A stretch of 64,000 nucleotides of DNA from Anaspis maculata (Eukaryota > Arthropoda > Insecta > Coleoptera > Scraptiidae): assembly GCA_949128115.1 (NCBI GenBank), contig OX421963.1, positions 82,531,602 through 82,595,601 of the forward strand. The letters run 5' to 3'. Every line of letters starts with the position of its first letter. The stretch's first letter is position 1. Shown here one piece after another: positions 47,971-58,399 of the stretch. A model generated the notes under the pieces. The model searched no databases, was not told the origin of the DNA, and saw only the letters and a list, made by a program, of their open reading frames with translations. A program made the translations under genes and the position numbers.

Positions 47971-49869
47971 TTGGTTTTTTAAGCGTCAAAAAACAAATGC
48001 CTGTAATTATTATTAAATGTCACAAACTAATAAATTTGTTGAAATGCACAGCTCAGAGGCATTTGGGACACCCCCAAAGGCGGGGAAGGGTGTATGGTTT
48101 CACTTATTAAGCTTCTCGTTGAATTGTTTGCTTTGAAAATACACATATTCGAAACTTCAAAAGTGAGGTTATGTGCGTTGACGGCTCTGGCCGGATTCCC
48201 ATTTCTGAGTTCCGTGCTCAGTTTTCTTGAGGGGGCAGGCGAATACTAAATTTGAATAGCCGTTTTCGATACAAGAGCGCGATTTCAAGCCCGAAGCCGT
48301 GGGTGCCATCATAAAACGTGTAGCCGAATGAATATTTTGGTTTGTAGGTAGGTATCCGTCTCTTTACGTAGGCTGTAACTTTGCGGTAAAATCCGTGTCG
48401 TCCTTAACTGAAAGGGTTGTCTTCAGCATGGAAAACACGGACCACAAAGTAGAAGGCTTCACCACCTTGGATTTTTCAGCTAGATATAGGTATACCTACG
48501 TTCTCATGTATTTTTTTTTGGACTTTTCCGGCACAAGATCAAGTGTGGCTCGAGATACCATCGCTATCGGCGGGAGGAGTGCAGCGCCTCAAAAACGAAA
48601 ATTCTTGCTGGGTGCTTTTCAATAAAAAAGACACTGACACTAGTGATAATTATTAAATGACAAGTGAAAACAAAATCATAGGTGCCCATAATGTCATTGC
48701 TAACTAGATCGATCTATAATCACTTTTTAGTTTTTCGGCTTTTATGGTTCAAAATCAAATTCAAAAAAAGAATGGGTCGTGTAAAAAACGTTGTATGCAG
48801 CTCAAGCGTGAAGCCTGTTTTAGGCCCTCTGTCTGAATGTGCCCTCGCTATGCTCGGGCACAACTTACATACGTCGGGCCTAAAACAGTCGCTTTACGCT
48901 CTTACTACATAAATAACTATTTTATCATAGCAGGCAAAATCTTCAAAAGTGCTGTTATTGAAATTTTAACGCCATAAATGGGCTCAATGGATACGAATTA
49001 TTAGAAAACAACCAAAATACATGTTGCCCGATGATTGTCTTGTATGGAAAAACAATTAAATGTGATTTATCTGACCCGCACAAATAATTTTTTTTCAACA
49101 GGAAGACTGACACAGAGATGCTGACAAATGCTTCCAATGTTTGCGTAAGAGATGTAAGTTCGCATTGAGATAAATATAACGAAAAAGTACGGGGGTATAA
49201 CATGTCTTTTTGCACCTCCAAGACATCCTTTTACTTTGCGCAGATGTGGAGGAATCAGCACAACTCGTTTTTGAGCGGAAACTCAGTGGTAGATACCTAC
49301 CGACCTTACAAAAACTTTGACACCATAAAAGCTTTGGTCGGAATTTCTTCCATTCAGAATTACCTATCGCCTGGTCCATAGACGGGTGGACCAGGAACCT
49401 ATCTGACACTAATTTGATAAAGCCCCGTTCTGACTTATTGTCCGCCCTAAAGTCAAATTTCAGCAAAGTTTCCTCAGCTATTTCAAAACTGGGACCAGAA
49501 GTGCCAGAAAAAATAAAGTCGGTTTTTGGGGGGAAAAGTCACAACCGCTCTCAACATCATCTAAGTACTCTATGGTTGAAGTTTTCGCATAGAAATCTGG
49601 GACACTGTATTTTTCTCCAAAGCCAAATATCACAGGCTACTCTGGTTTCTTTGTTTATTGACAAGAACAAGTCGGAAAATTGCGCCATTTCAAAAAATTT
49701 CCGCCGATTTGTAGCGAAAATGTGCGAAAAGAGCGTTTCAATAGTGATCTGAACGAACCAACGACGTTGGAACTGAACCAACCACAATATTTTGGGGGTT
49801 TCCTATGGTTCAGATTTGCAAGTTTTGAAACAAAATCTCTCAAATCACGGTTCCGCTGGACGTAGTATA

Positions 49870-52050
49870 TAGTGCAGTAAAGATAGTCAAAAAAGACACC
49901 AAACCTTGAAAAAATCAATTCATGAAATTTTATAGCAGATATCGATTCAGAATTTCATCCTCCACCACATACTCAAAATCCCCGAAAATCCCAGTTGAGC
50001 ATTCTTCTTGCGGCGCTGTCAAAGTATATCATGTTTGCTGCAACTAGTCCGAAAATTGTATTCTCGTTTTTGTCACACTAGAGCTACATTGTTGGCTCAG
50101 AGCTGTTGATATACACTGCAGGGCATGGCCAGACCTTCGTTTAAACTTCTAACTCGTATTTCCCGAAAAAAAAACACGGAAGTCGCTTTAATTCCCAATT
50201 AACAGTGTTGATTAAAGATAATCGGAGGATTAATAACCAAGTTAATTAAAATCTGTTTGATTTGTGATAGGGGCATGAAATTTGGTATGAGTGGTCTTCA
50301 TGGTCTTCTTTTCAAATGTAAACACGACGACTCGCCATATTTTGGTTAGGGGGGCCCAAGGACCCCCTTAAAAATGTGAAGTTGCAGGAACTCCTACAAA
50401 CCACCGGTAAATATCGTCACACATTTCAAAAAGTAGTCATTCGACTCTACACCAAATCTTGACAAGATACACAACAGTTGTCCACATGTACGCATTGTTC
50501 TTCGGGTTAAAAAAAAATTTCTTCGGAGTGTCAAAAAGAAACACAGTTTTTAATGATTTTTCCATCTAAGAAAATGTGAATCGATCTGCTGTGCATCATT
50601 ATTCACTAATTTGTATTTTCCGAAGCTACTCATGAAGTCTGTTTTTTGATACTGTCATTCTAGAAATGACAGCTCCCGAAGAAATCAGTCAATTTAAGTG
50701 TGAAGTTCAACAGCGTTTTTTTATTGTTCCCAATCAATGTGATTGACAATTTATGAATGAATGGATAGCTGAAACTGTTCTATAACTTGATTCCTCTCGA
50801 CTACATGCGGAACCAAGCGCAAAAGCCTAGGAAAAAATGTTTTTTACGTCGCCCACCATCATAAAATTTGTGCCCCTAGGGTGTGTTGGAAATATTTTTA
50901 TACCGTGTATTAACTCGATCTCAAAGCTTTGAAGTATTTCACGCCTCAATCTCAATTCTTTGTGCCTTCTACTTGACAACTGCAGATCGTATTGACGTTT
51001 GTCTATACTCATAAGTCTGTGTTTGCTGTTGTTTCGCCAAAGTAGCATGAAATTTGGTGCAATTCTAACAGTGACAGGTGGCGGTTGAAAAAAATTTCTT
51101 TCGGGGCTTTCGCGCATCACTCCTCATTTAGTTATACTTATTAAAATTATGAAACAGTTGAAGCTATCCACCCAATAATGAATTGTCATCATATCGATTG
51201 GTAAAATTGAAAGAAACGCTGCTGAACTGAGCACATGAATTGGCTGGTCTCATCTGGAATTGTTGCTTCTAAAATGTCAATATCAAGAAATTGACTTCAT
51301 CAACGGCTTTGGCAGATACGAATTAGTGGATAATGATATGCGGAAGATGAATTTACTTTTCTATTACATGAAAAAATTATAAAAACCTGATTTTTTTTTG
51401 ACATTCCGAAGAATTTTTTTTTCAATATGAAGAACAGTGCGTACATGACGACAACTGGTCTGCATCTTGTTGAGATTTAACGTAGAGTCAAATGATTACT
51501 TTTTCAGATGCGTGACGATTATGAATGGTGGTTTGTATGAGTATCTGCAACTTCAATTTTCAAAGAGGCCCCTAAGCCCCCCCAACCAAAATATGGCAAA
51601 GCGTCATGCCTACATTTGAAAAGGGGACCATGAAGACCAATCATACCAAATTTTATGCTTTTATCGCAAAAAGAAGAGATTTTATTAAATTTGGTCACTT
51701 ATCCCCGAACTACACTAAATTACCACTGGTAATTGCAGATTAAGCTAGTTACGTGTTTTCTTTTGCGGGAAATAGGATACCGACGGTTCAGATGACGTTC
51801 TGGTCATGCCCTAGAGTATATACCAACAGCTCTGAGCTAACAATATAGCTCTAATGTGACAAAAGCGAGGATAAAATTTTCGGACTTGCTGCAGCAAACA
51901 TGATATACTTTGACAGCGCCGCAGCAAAAATGCTCAAGTGGGATTTTCGGGGATTTTAAGTACATGGTAGAGGATGAAATTCTGAATCGATTACAGCTTC
52001 AAAATTTCTTGAAATAATTATTTCAACCTCAAAACCTATCTTTACTGCAC
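49870..52050. repeat. Long foldback element, about 2.2 kb, just downstream of baboon
   Basis: Landmarks mirror around about 50.95 kb: 'tatcgattcagaatttcatc' near 49940 against about 51975; 'tatatcatgttt' against 'aaacatgatata'; 'agagctgttg' against 'caacagctct'; 'aaatttggtatga' near 50278 against about 51640; 'cccttaaaaatgtg' and related blocks further in. The right arm lies 350-1000 bases beyond the baboon stop codon. Confidence 0.88.
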
Positions 52051-52395
52051 TAATACCAAACATGTGCCGCCTAGACATGTCTACTCCAACAAAAGGGCAT
52101 CAAATCTAGACTACTTACATCCGCCGAGCTGAACTACTCCACTATGGAACGCGAAGCCTTAGGCGATTGCAGTGGAAAATTGCATTTTCTTTGCACCCTC
52201 TAATTTGTTTTTAGGCGTTACTTAAACAAAGACTTTTTACTGGCGCTGATTTACGACAGCTCTTGCACAGTGCACATATACAATTTTATGGAAAGCAAAG
52301 TTCTCTATTCCTGCTACTCGGACTGATAGATTCACGATATAGTCATGAAATAACAAACAAGGAATAAAATACCTGTTCGGTTCGTTCCGGATCTC
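52051..52395 (-). other. Baboon 3' untranslated region
   Basis: The sequence between the foldback and the baboon stop has no AATAAA on the minus strand. The nearest is at 51686-51681, inside the foldback, so the mature 3' untranslated region may include the right arm. Confidence 0.4.
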
Positions 52396-52579
52396 TCACA
52401 TCTTCAGTTCCTCGGTGGCCCTGAAATTCGACAACGTCTTCTTGATCCTCAACGCCGTCAATCTGGCCGTCGCGTTGTGATACCAGCACTCCTTCATCAA
52501 CTTCAGCATCACCCTGAGAGCATCGCAGCTCTGCCAGCGGTTCGGTATGTTCGGGCGTTGCTTATCGACGCAAACGACC
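52396..52579 (-). CDS. babo: Baboon (activin/TGF-beta type I receptor), terminal exon
   Basis: 184 bp, entering in phase 2 and ending with TGA at 52398-52396. It encodes the C-terminal lobe of the kinase: [18 protein letters not shown], then [20 protein letters not shown] and the tail TEELKM. The RPNIPNRW and ECW....[11 protein letters not shown] stretches are hallmarks of ALK4/5-type receptors. The kinase phosphorylates receptor Smads (Smad2/3 class, Smox in flies) at the plasma membrane. Confidence 0.96.
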
Positions 52580-52642
52580 CTAAAGAAGCATCAACTTTAG
52601 CCCCACACCAAACAAGAAAAATAGGCGAACGAGGCCACGTAC

Positions 52643-53165
52643 CGTCTCATTTCCTCGATGGTCGGATCAGACGGCACGGCATCGTAGAACGGTAACTGGT
52701 ATTCGTCGTAGATGCCGCCGACGTTGCACCGCCTGGCGATCTCCCAGAATATCAATCCAAGGGCGTAAACGTCGGCGCGCTTGAACGAATCGAAATGGTT
52801 CAGGTTCATCGTCTCGTCCAGCACCTCGGGCGCCATGTAGCGCTTGGTGCCGACGCGGTTGTTGAGCGGTATGTCGACCGTGTCGGTGGTGACGTCGTGT
52901 CTGACGGCCAGTCCCAGATCGCCGATGGCGCACGTCCCGTTCGACTTGACCAGGATGTTCTTGGACTTGAGGTCGCGGTGGGCGATGGCCGGCTTGCCCT
53001 GCGTGCCCATGATGTCCATGTGCAGGTGGGCCAGTCCGGTGGCGATCGACAGCGCCATCCTGATCATGTTGTTGGTGTCCATAGTGTTGCGGCCGAGGAA
53101 GTCGAACAGCGAGCCGTACTCATGGTAGTCGGTTATCAGCCACAGCTGAGTCCACGTTCCGTTAT
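52643..53165 (-). CDS. babo: Baboon, kinase catalytic exon
   Basis: 523 bp. The exon begins two bases into the D of the L45 loop: joined to the preceding exon it reads [14 protein letters not shown], the Smad2/3-type L45 sequence. It holds the catalytic loop HRDLKSKN, the DLG metal-binding motif (type I receptors carry DLG rather than DFG), and [13 protein letters not shown] with the APE motif. [17 protein letters not shown] and the [11 protein letters not shown] end follow. The splice sites are ttttttgtag and CG|gtacgt. This exon alone identifies the gene as an activin/TGF-beta type I receptor. Confidence 0.97.
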
Positions 53166-53207
53166 CTACAAAAAAATCAAACACGTGACATTTTGATACA
53201 GGATCAC

Positions 53208-53444
53208 TTAAGGCTGTTTCATCAGCTGCGCACGCGCCGAGTTATGCAATAAAGTAAGCGGAGCCGTTTACCAACACGCTGTGTACGTCAGCGCTGCGCC
53301 CAGTTGGGACAGTCGGTGTAATGCCCGCGTCGCGTGAAACGTCGGCGTCAGCGGCATTGATCAATTCTCGTAAATATTTCAGCACACACCGACGCAGCAC
53401 GAATTTCAGCAGCGAAGCGAACGCAACTGATAAACCAGCCTTAA
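53208..53444. repeat. Small TTAA-flanked MITE in a baboon intron
   Basis: The ends are inverted (ggctgtttcatcagctgcg and, approximately, its complement) and each end abuts TTAA, the target sequence of piggyBac elements. The interior is non-coding and CpG-rich. Confidence 0.65.
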
Positions 53445-53531
53445 CAAGTTTCAATAAAGACGATATTCGATAACCATAAGAAAACGACTTTCTTTTTTAG
53501 TGATTAATAAATGAATTAAGGAGTTACATAC

Positions 53532-53762
53532 CTTTATTATCGGCAGCGATGAATCCCAAAATGTTGTCGTGACGCAACATCACTGTCTGGTAGATCTCGG
53601 CTTCCCGGAACCACGAGCGCTCCTCTCGCGAGCTGAAGATCTTCACGGCGACGTTTTCGCCTCTCCAACGGCCGCGCCAAACCTCCCCGAAGCGTCCCTG
53701 ACCGATGATCTCGACCAGCTGGATCTGCCTGGCTATACTCCTCTGGACCAGCAGGGGTAAAC
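53532..53762 (-). CDS. babo: Baboon, kinase N-lobe exon
   Basis: 231 bp, phase 1 on both sides. It reads [17 protein letters not shown], then the glycine loop [12 protein letters not shown], the ATP-binding lysine in VAVKIF, and [20 protein letters not shown] with the helix-C glutamate. It ends in [20 protein letters not shown] right after the GS box is where FKBP12 and regulatory phosphorylation act in this receptor class. Acceptor ttccaag, donor gtatgt. Confidence 0.97.
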
Positions 53763-54019
53763 CTTGGAACAAGAACAAAAATATATTTTTTGTTCATTTT
53801 TAATAGTAATACTGATAACAGTGTGGCTGTACATTCCACCAACAGACTTGGTCTACAAAGCGAAAGGTTAAGAGTTTCCGTTCTTCGTCTCCACTGCTTG
53901 GTGCACCCCTGAGGGTGCGGAGCGAGGTGGTAAGCATCAATCTTAAAAAACTTTATATTTTTCACTACTACAGACTCAATAGCCATCAGAAGTCAGAATA
54001 TGAGTAAGTATCTGGTATC

Positions 54020-54160
54020 TGTCTACAATGTTGAGGGACTACACCTATTTTTCTAGTCCTCTATTCTCTCATTTGCTATTTTCTTTCTCTGTCTACAACG
54101 TTAAGGGACTACACCCATTTTTCTATTCTTCTTTTCTCCTATTTGCTATTTTCTTTCTAT
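54020..54160. repeat. Tandem duplication, two 70-bp units
   Basis: Units beginning 'tgtctacaatgttgagggac' and 'tgtctacaacgttaagggac' follow each other directly in the baboon intron. Confidence 0.85.
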
Positions 54161-54694
54161 TTCTACGACAGCCGAAACCTCGATATTCCGTTAATCCCTA
54201 ATTCCTTCAATGGGCAGGTACTCCTCCCCTAGACTGTGCCATAGGTTGAGCAGCGATTTTTTACTGCTAATTTGGCAATTCTTTTCCTACGTCTCATATA
54301 AACGCAACAAAAACCAAAGCCGGTGCTGCCGCTGCCGTGACGAGGAAGCACTAAATAGTACTAAATACAAAGAAATCAAAGAATCTAAATTCCATTTTGT
54401 TGCTTTTGCTGTAGAATCGCTTGTAACTTGGTCAGACGAAGCAAAAACTTTTGGTCTTCGGTTGAAAAAATGCTTGTATAAAATCTCCGGCGAACCCCTC
54501 TCATATATTTTTTTTTTTCGACAAAGAATAAGTTTGGCAATCTAAAGAGGGAATAGTGCCTGTATTTCAGACACTATTCCTCTGTTCGCCAAAATGAAAG
54601 AAATCTATTATTCACAGCAGAGTTACCATTTTTATATTGTATAGTTTGTATTTTTTGGAGCTCTGTATTCAATAAATACAGGGTAGATACAAAA

Positions 54695-54953
54695 ATACAG
54701 GGTGATTCACCAACAAATGGACATAGCCTAAGAGTAGGTTCAGTTTGTCCAGGCGAACCAGGATCTGGCTTTGAAATTTTTCTAACACTGTTCGTTTCGA
54801 AGTTACAGGGTGATTAATGTATTTTGTCGATTTTTTTTTAAATCCGTATCTTTAGAACGGTCCAATGGATTCGATTGAAATTTTGTGGGTTAATTCTTCT
54901 ATTGATGGAAAACTGGGCCTACCCTTAAACTATGTCTATTTGGTGGTGAATCT
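54695..54953. repeat. Short foldback element, about 260 bp
   Basis: The left arm starts tacagggtgattcaccaaca and the right arm ends with the matching inverted 'tttggtggtgaatc'. The 'gacatag' and 'agggtaggc'-like blocks are also mirrored. It lies in the baboon intron. Confidence 0.82.
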
Positions 54954-55772
54954 ATAGGCTCAAAGAGGGTTTGTCACTGCAAAACTTGCTCAAGCCAACG
55001 ACACTGTAACACAGGACGCAAGCGGCCGATGAGTAGTTGGTGCGATTCACTATAGACCATCCGTTTAACACATCAAAAACTGCTGTAGAAGAAACTAGCT
55101 TCCCTACAATCCTGGAGAACCGCAAAGAAGCCAATAATGACTTCCTATCAAAGCTGTACCGCTGTCACTACTGCCACTAACAGCTATATGTATAGAGGCA
55201 ATGTGATTTCTCAAATATTCTGGTAATGCAATAAAAAATCGTTCCGATTTAAGAGGCCACGATAGTACCTCTAGCTCACTAGGTCCAGTTTTTTCCAAGA
55301 ATCTTCAAGAAAATCCTTTGAAAACGCAACAAAAATACAAATTTGAAATCAACCCAGCAGATAGGTCTTTTCCTAGCAGCAGTCCTAAAGGAAAAACAAA
55401 GTATAGTCCATTTCGTTCAAGATGACGTGCACAGCTGTGGTTCCTTGCCCACCCCTGCGAAGCCGGTTCGTTATGCCAGGATCTTGCTGCGGCCGACTCA
55501 GCCCTGTGCAGGCCATCTACTTTACTCTTGAATGAAATGGACTTTGGTTTATTTCAACCTCATGAAAATATAGACTGCGTTTCCTAAATTTCTTCCATCC
55601 TTTAGGCCTATGATCAAAAAAGTTGAAAAATGTAGAATAGTTTGATGATGTAAAGTCTGATATGGCAACCATGTATAAGCGGGAACCATCGTGAGAATAG
55701 GCTCTAATAGTCTAGTTCTTTGTAAAACATAAGCATACAGGTTAAAATCAAGAGTATTGCGAATAAACCCAC

Positions 55773-56015
55773 CCGAGCCGCTCCCGCTGGTCGTCATTTC
55801 GATCATGTGCTTCAGACTGACGCCCTTGAGGATGGGGTGATCCGGCGCTTCGATGCTGTCCTCGCCGTGTCTCAAATGGTGGTGCATGCCGCCCCTCTTG
55901 CGGTTGTTCGACGTGTAGAAGAAGTACGCCACCACGGCTATGATGCATATCACCAAGGTGGGTATGACTATAGCTGCCGCTATTTCCAACGGAGTCAGAC
56001 TCACCGCCGCAGTAC
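55773..56015 (-). CDS. babo: Baboon, transmembrane and GS-box exon
   Basis: 243 bp, phase 1 on both sides. It begins just outside the membrane (TAAVSLTPLE), then encodes one hydrophobic helix (IAAAIVIPTLVICIIAVVAY) and a basic stop-transfer (NNRKRGG). A juxtamembrane stretch (HPILKGVSLKHMIEM) precedes TTSGSGS. The next exon completes [15 protein letters not shown], the GS box phosphorylated by type II receptors. Its phase-1 start accepts each of the three upstream ectodomain exons equally. Confidence 0.95.
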
Positions 56016-56221
56016 CTACTTGACACAAAATCCATTTAGTTTTTACGCTTTTTTTTCTTTGAATCACATCATAAAACAGATGCAACATTCAAAATGTATT
56101 AATGAGTATTAATGTATTATGAGTGGTGCTTGCGACTTACCTTTTTGATGATTACAAAACATGAAAAGGTGTGGCGCTGAAAGATCCCAACAAAAATATC
56201 ACGTCAGAAGGTGCTTCAATA

Positions 56222-56412
56222 CAGTCAAGTCAGGTCAAAAACAAGTTTTTTTTGTCTCGTCAGGTCAATGAATTTTGGTTGCAGTCAAGTCAAATCAAGG
56301 CGCACAGACGGTGTATTTATGTTAGGTTATATCAGTAGGTTAACTCATGGTACTTTTATACAATTACTGAGTTACACGTCAATCAAGTCAGGTTGAGTCA
56401 TAGCAGGTCTTG
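56222..56412. repeat. Interspersed 'gtcaagtcaggtca' motifs
   Basis: The heptamer-like 'tcaagtcaggtca' or 'cagtcaagtcaa' recurs at least four times in 190 bases of intron. Confidence 0.55.
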
Positions 56413-57121
56413 TCATGTCGCGTATTCTTAATTTGGTAATGTGTGTTCACCGAAAAGTGGAACGAGTAGACATCGAGTAGACATCAGCGTTCAGGGTGGC
56501 GACTTACAGAACTGAATGTTCATCCAATTGTTCTACTTTCGCTCGCTTGATGTCGCCACTCGACTGAATGCACGTGACGGATGGCAAGATTGGCATTCTT
56601 TGGGATGTGATATTTCCAGTACATACTGAATAATTTCGGCTGGGACCTTTCAGCGCCCGACCACATAAAACAACCACACCACAATAAAAACTGTTAGAGA
56701 GCAAAGCAGAAGTTGCGAGCGCAAAAGCTTAGTAGCGAAGCAAAGCGAGCATGCGAAAAACAAAGTATGAATAAATGAAAAATGTTTACAGGGAGTTATT
56801 AGAAAGTTAAGATCCCTCGGTTTTTTTTTATTGACAGACCACTTTTGAAAATCAGCCAAAGACGAAACACATTCCTGGCCTGTTTTTTTTCTCTCGATTA
56901 CATGCAACATGTTCTTTTTCCACAATTTAACGGTGCAGTAAGCTACGGGAAGCGACTTTGTCGTCGCAACTTGAGTTTGCTGCACCCTGAGTATTTTTTT
57001 TATTTTTTTTTACGATACGTACGTACAGATGCACATTTTATTAGACCAGGATGTTGGACGTACACATCTGAGAAGCGCCCCCATGTATTATTTTTGAAAT
57101 CCCGTGTGAAAAATGCCTAAC

Positions 57122-57309
57122 CTGGGGGTGACATCGTTTTCGGTAATGTCAAAGTCAAGTTATCATTGCAATAGTCCCTATCGTTACAGCAGGACGACGT
57201 CAGTTTCGTAAATTCTGGATGGCCAGGCACATTGGCGTTTTCGTGGCAAAACTCTGTCGTGATACCTGTGGACTGTACAATGACCGGAATGCTTTTTTTA
57301 TCGAGGCAT
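57122..57309 (-). CDS. babo: Baboon, alternative ectodomain exon 3 (membrane-proximal)
   Basis: 188 bp, starting in phase 2 (A then TGC) after ttttctag and ending in phase 1 before gttagg. It encodes CLDKKSIPVIVQ, FCHENANVPG, SSCCNDRDYCNDN and a short stalk. The cysteines (1, 21, 40, 41, 47) and the CC.D.DYCN end match the second half of the activin-receptor ectodomain. It is interchangeable in phase with the exons at 57761-57912 and 58230-58399. Only one can be used per mRNA, because each supplies the same C-terminal half of the ligand-binding domain. Confidence 0.9.
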
Positions 57310-57760
57310 CTAGAAAAATCAGAAAAAAATGTAAGAGAAAAAAAGAATATAAAAAAGTGTATTGCAGCTGAAAAAAAAGAAGTTCATCAAGTCGGTTGGG
57401 TTATTTACAACTACGCATGCTGGAGATGTGAGTAAGCTTTGAGGCAACTGCCGCCACCTGAAATTTGTTTTTTTCTCGATCAAGAGAATTAGACAGAGAA
57501 AAAATAAAGAAAAAGTGACACATCTTACTGGGTTAATGAAACAATCTTGTGAGAAATTCCCAGTAAGATGGCCACTTGATGAGCTCTACCACCTGAAGAA
57601 GCTTTTTGGCTAAAATAGAAATAGGCACGCGCTCGATTTGTACAGTGTGCTGGTTTTTAAAAAGAGTGAGTAAAAAGAAGGTAGTAGTAGTAAAAAAAAT
57701 GAAGAGAAAAATGTGCTTGTTTGCAAACAGCAAGGAGAAGACTGGTGGCTCCTTTTTTAC

Positions 57761-57912
57761 CTTGGGGCTTTGGCGTTAGTTGGGGTGAAAGGTGCACATT
57801 GCAGAAGTCCTCGTCTTTGCAGCACTCCATTACAAATGTCGCATTGAGGGGGTTCTGCCGGTGGCAGAACAGGGGATTATTATGAGGAACTTGTAGGACC
57901 CGATCCAGGCAC
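57761..57912 (-). CDS. babo: Baboon, alternative ectodomain exon 2 (middle)
   Basis: 152 bp, phase 2 in (G then TGC), phase 1 out (CAAG|gtaaaa). It encodes CLDRVLQVPHNNPLFC, HRQNPLNATFVMECC and KDEDFCNVHLSPQLTPKPQ. Cysteines are at 1, 16, 30, 31 and 37. NAT is a potential N-glycosylation site. The acceptor atttag lies in a run without a long pyrimidine tract, which would suit regulated use. Confidence 0.9.
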
Positions 57913-58229
57913 CTAAATTTCAGCCAATCAATAATAACCGATCTTCATTTTTTTTTCGTGTGTACACCCGCCGAAACGGGCATACGTTTTTTGTGTGTTT
58001 CAATTTTTGATAGCCAGTCTCAAAGGAACAGGGATCGGAGGAGTGGGAACACAATAGAAAGAGATGCGGACTAGCGAATATCTGCTGTATATTATAAATA
58101 AATAAAAGTAAAAACTCAAAAAGTTAGTTCGAAAAACCTTGCATTATAAGATCAGTTAGCTGAGTTATGATACGCCACTGGAATTCTTTCTCAAAAAAAA
58201 AGGGCTAAGGGGGAACACACTCGTGTTAC

Positions 58230-58399
58230 CTGTACTTTCGTAAGGAACGATTTCGTGAGATTCGGGGGCCAACTGTGGCTCCCTGTGGGCGTTACAAAAA
58301 TCTGGACCATCGCAGCAATACTGAGCAAACTCCTGGGTGGGGCTCTCGTAGCACCACACGGGTTCTTCCGGTGGGAAGAAGTTGCTCCTGTCTAAACAA
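58230..58399 (-). CDS. babo: Baboon, alternative ectodomain exon 1 (membrane-distal)
   Basis: 170 bp, phase 2 in (T then TGT), phase 1 out (ACAG|gtaaca). It encodes CLDRSNFFPPEEPVWC, YESPTQEFAQYCC and DGPDFCNAHREPQLAPES, then a stalk of about 15 residues. Cysteines are at 1, 16, 28, 29 and 35. Joined to the transmembrane exon it reads PYESTGTAAVSLTP without a break. An upstream exon carrying the first cysteines and the signal peptide was not found in the window. Confidence 0.92.

Larger units (their letters stand above)
46920..49365. repeat. Long foldback element, about 2.4 kb, with nested palindromes
   Basis: The outer arms (46930-47345 and about 48945-49355) mirror each other: 'ttccgaccaaagctt', 'aggtatctac', 'gattcctccacatctgcgca', 'aaatcacatttaattgtttt' and others. 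Inside are a 500-bp palindrome (47363-47868), a short perfect hairpin (47930-47970) and a third small inverted pair near 48800-48898 ('tgttttaggcc' and its complement). Confidence 0.88.

Noticed and set aside
56504..56704. A fourth baboon ectodomain exon
   Set aside because: The minus frame has a few cysteines but lacks the CLD start, the CC....CN end and the required phases.
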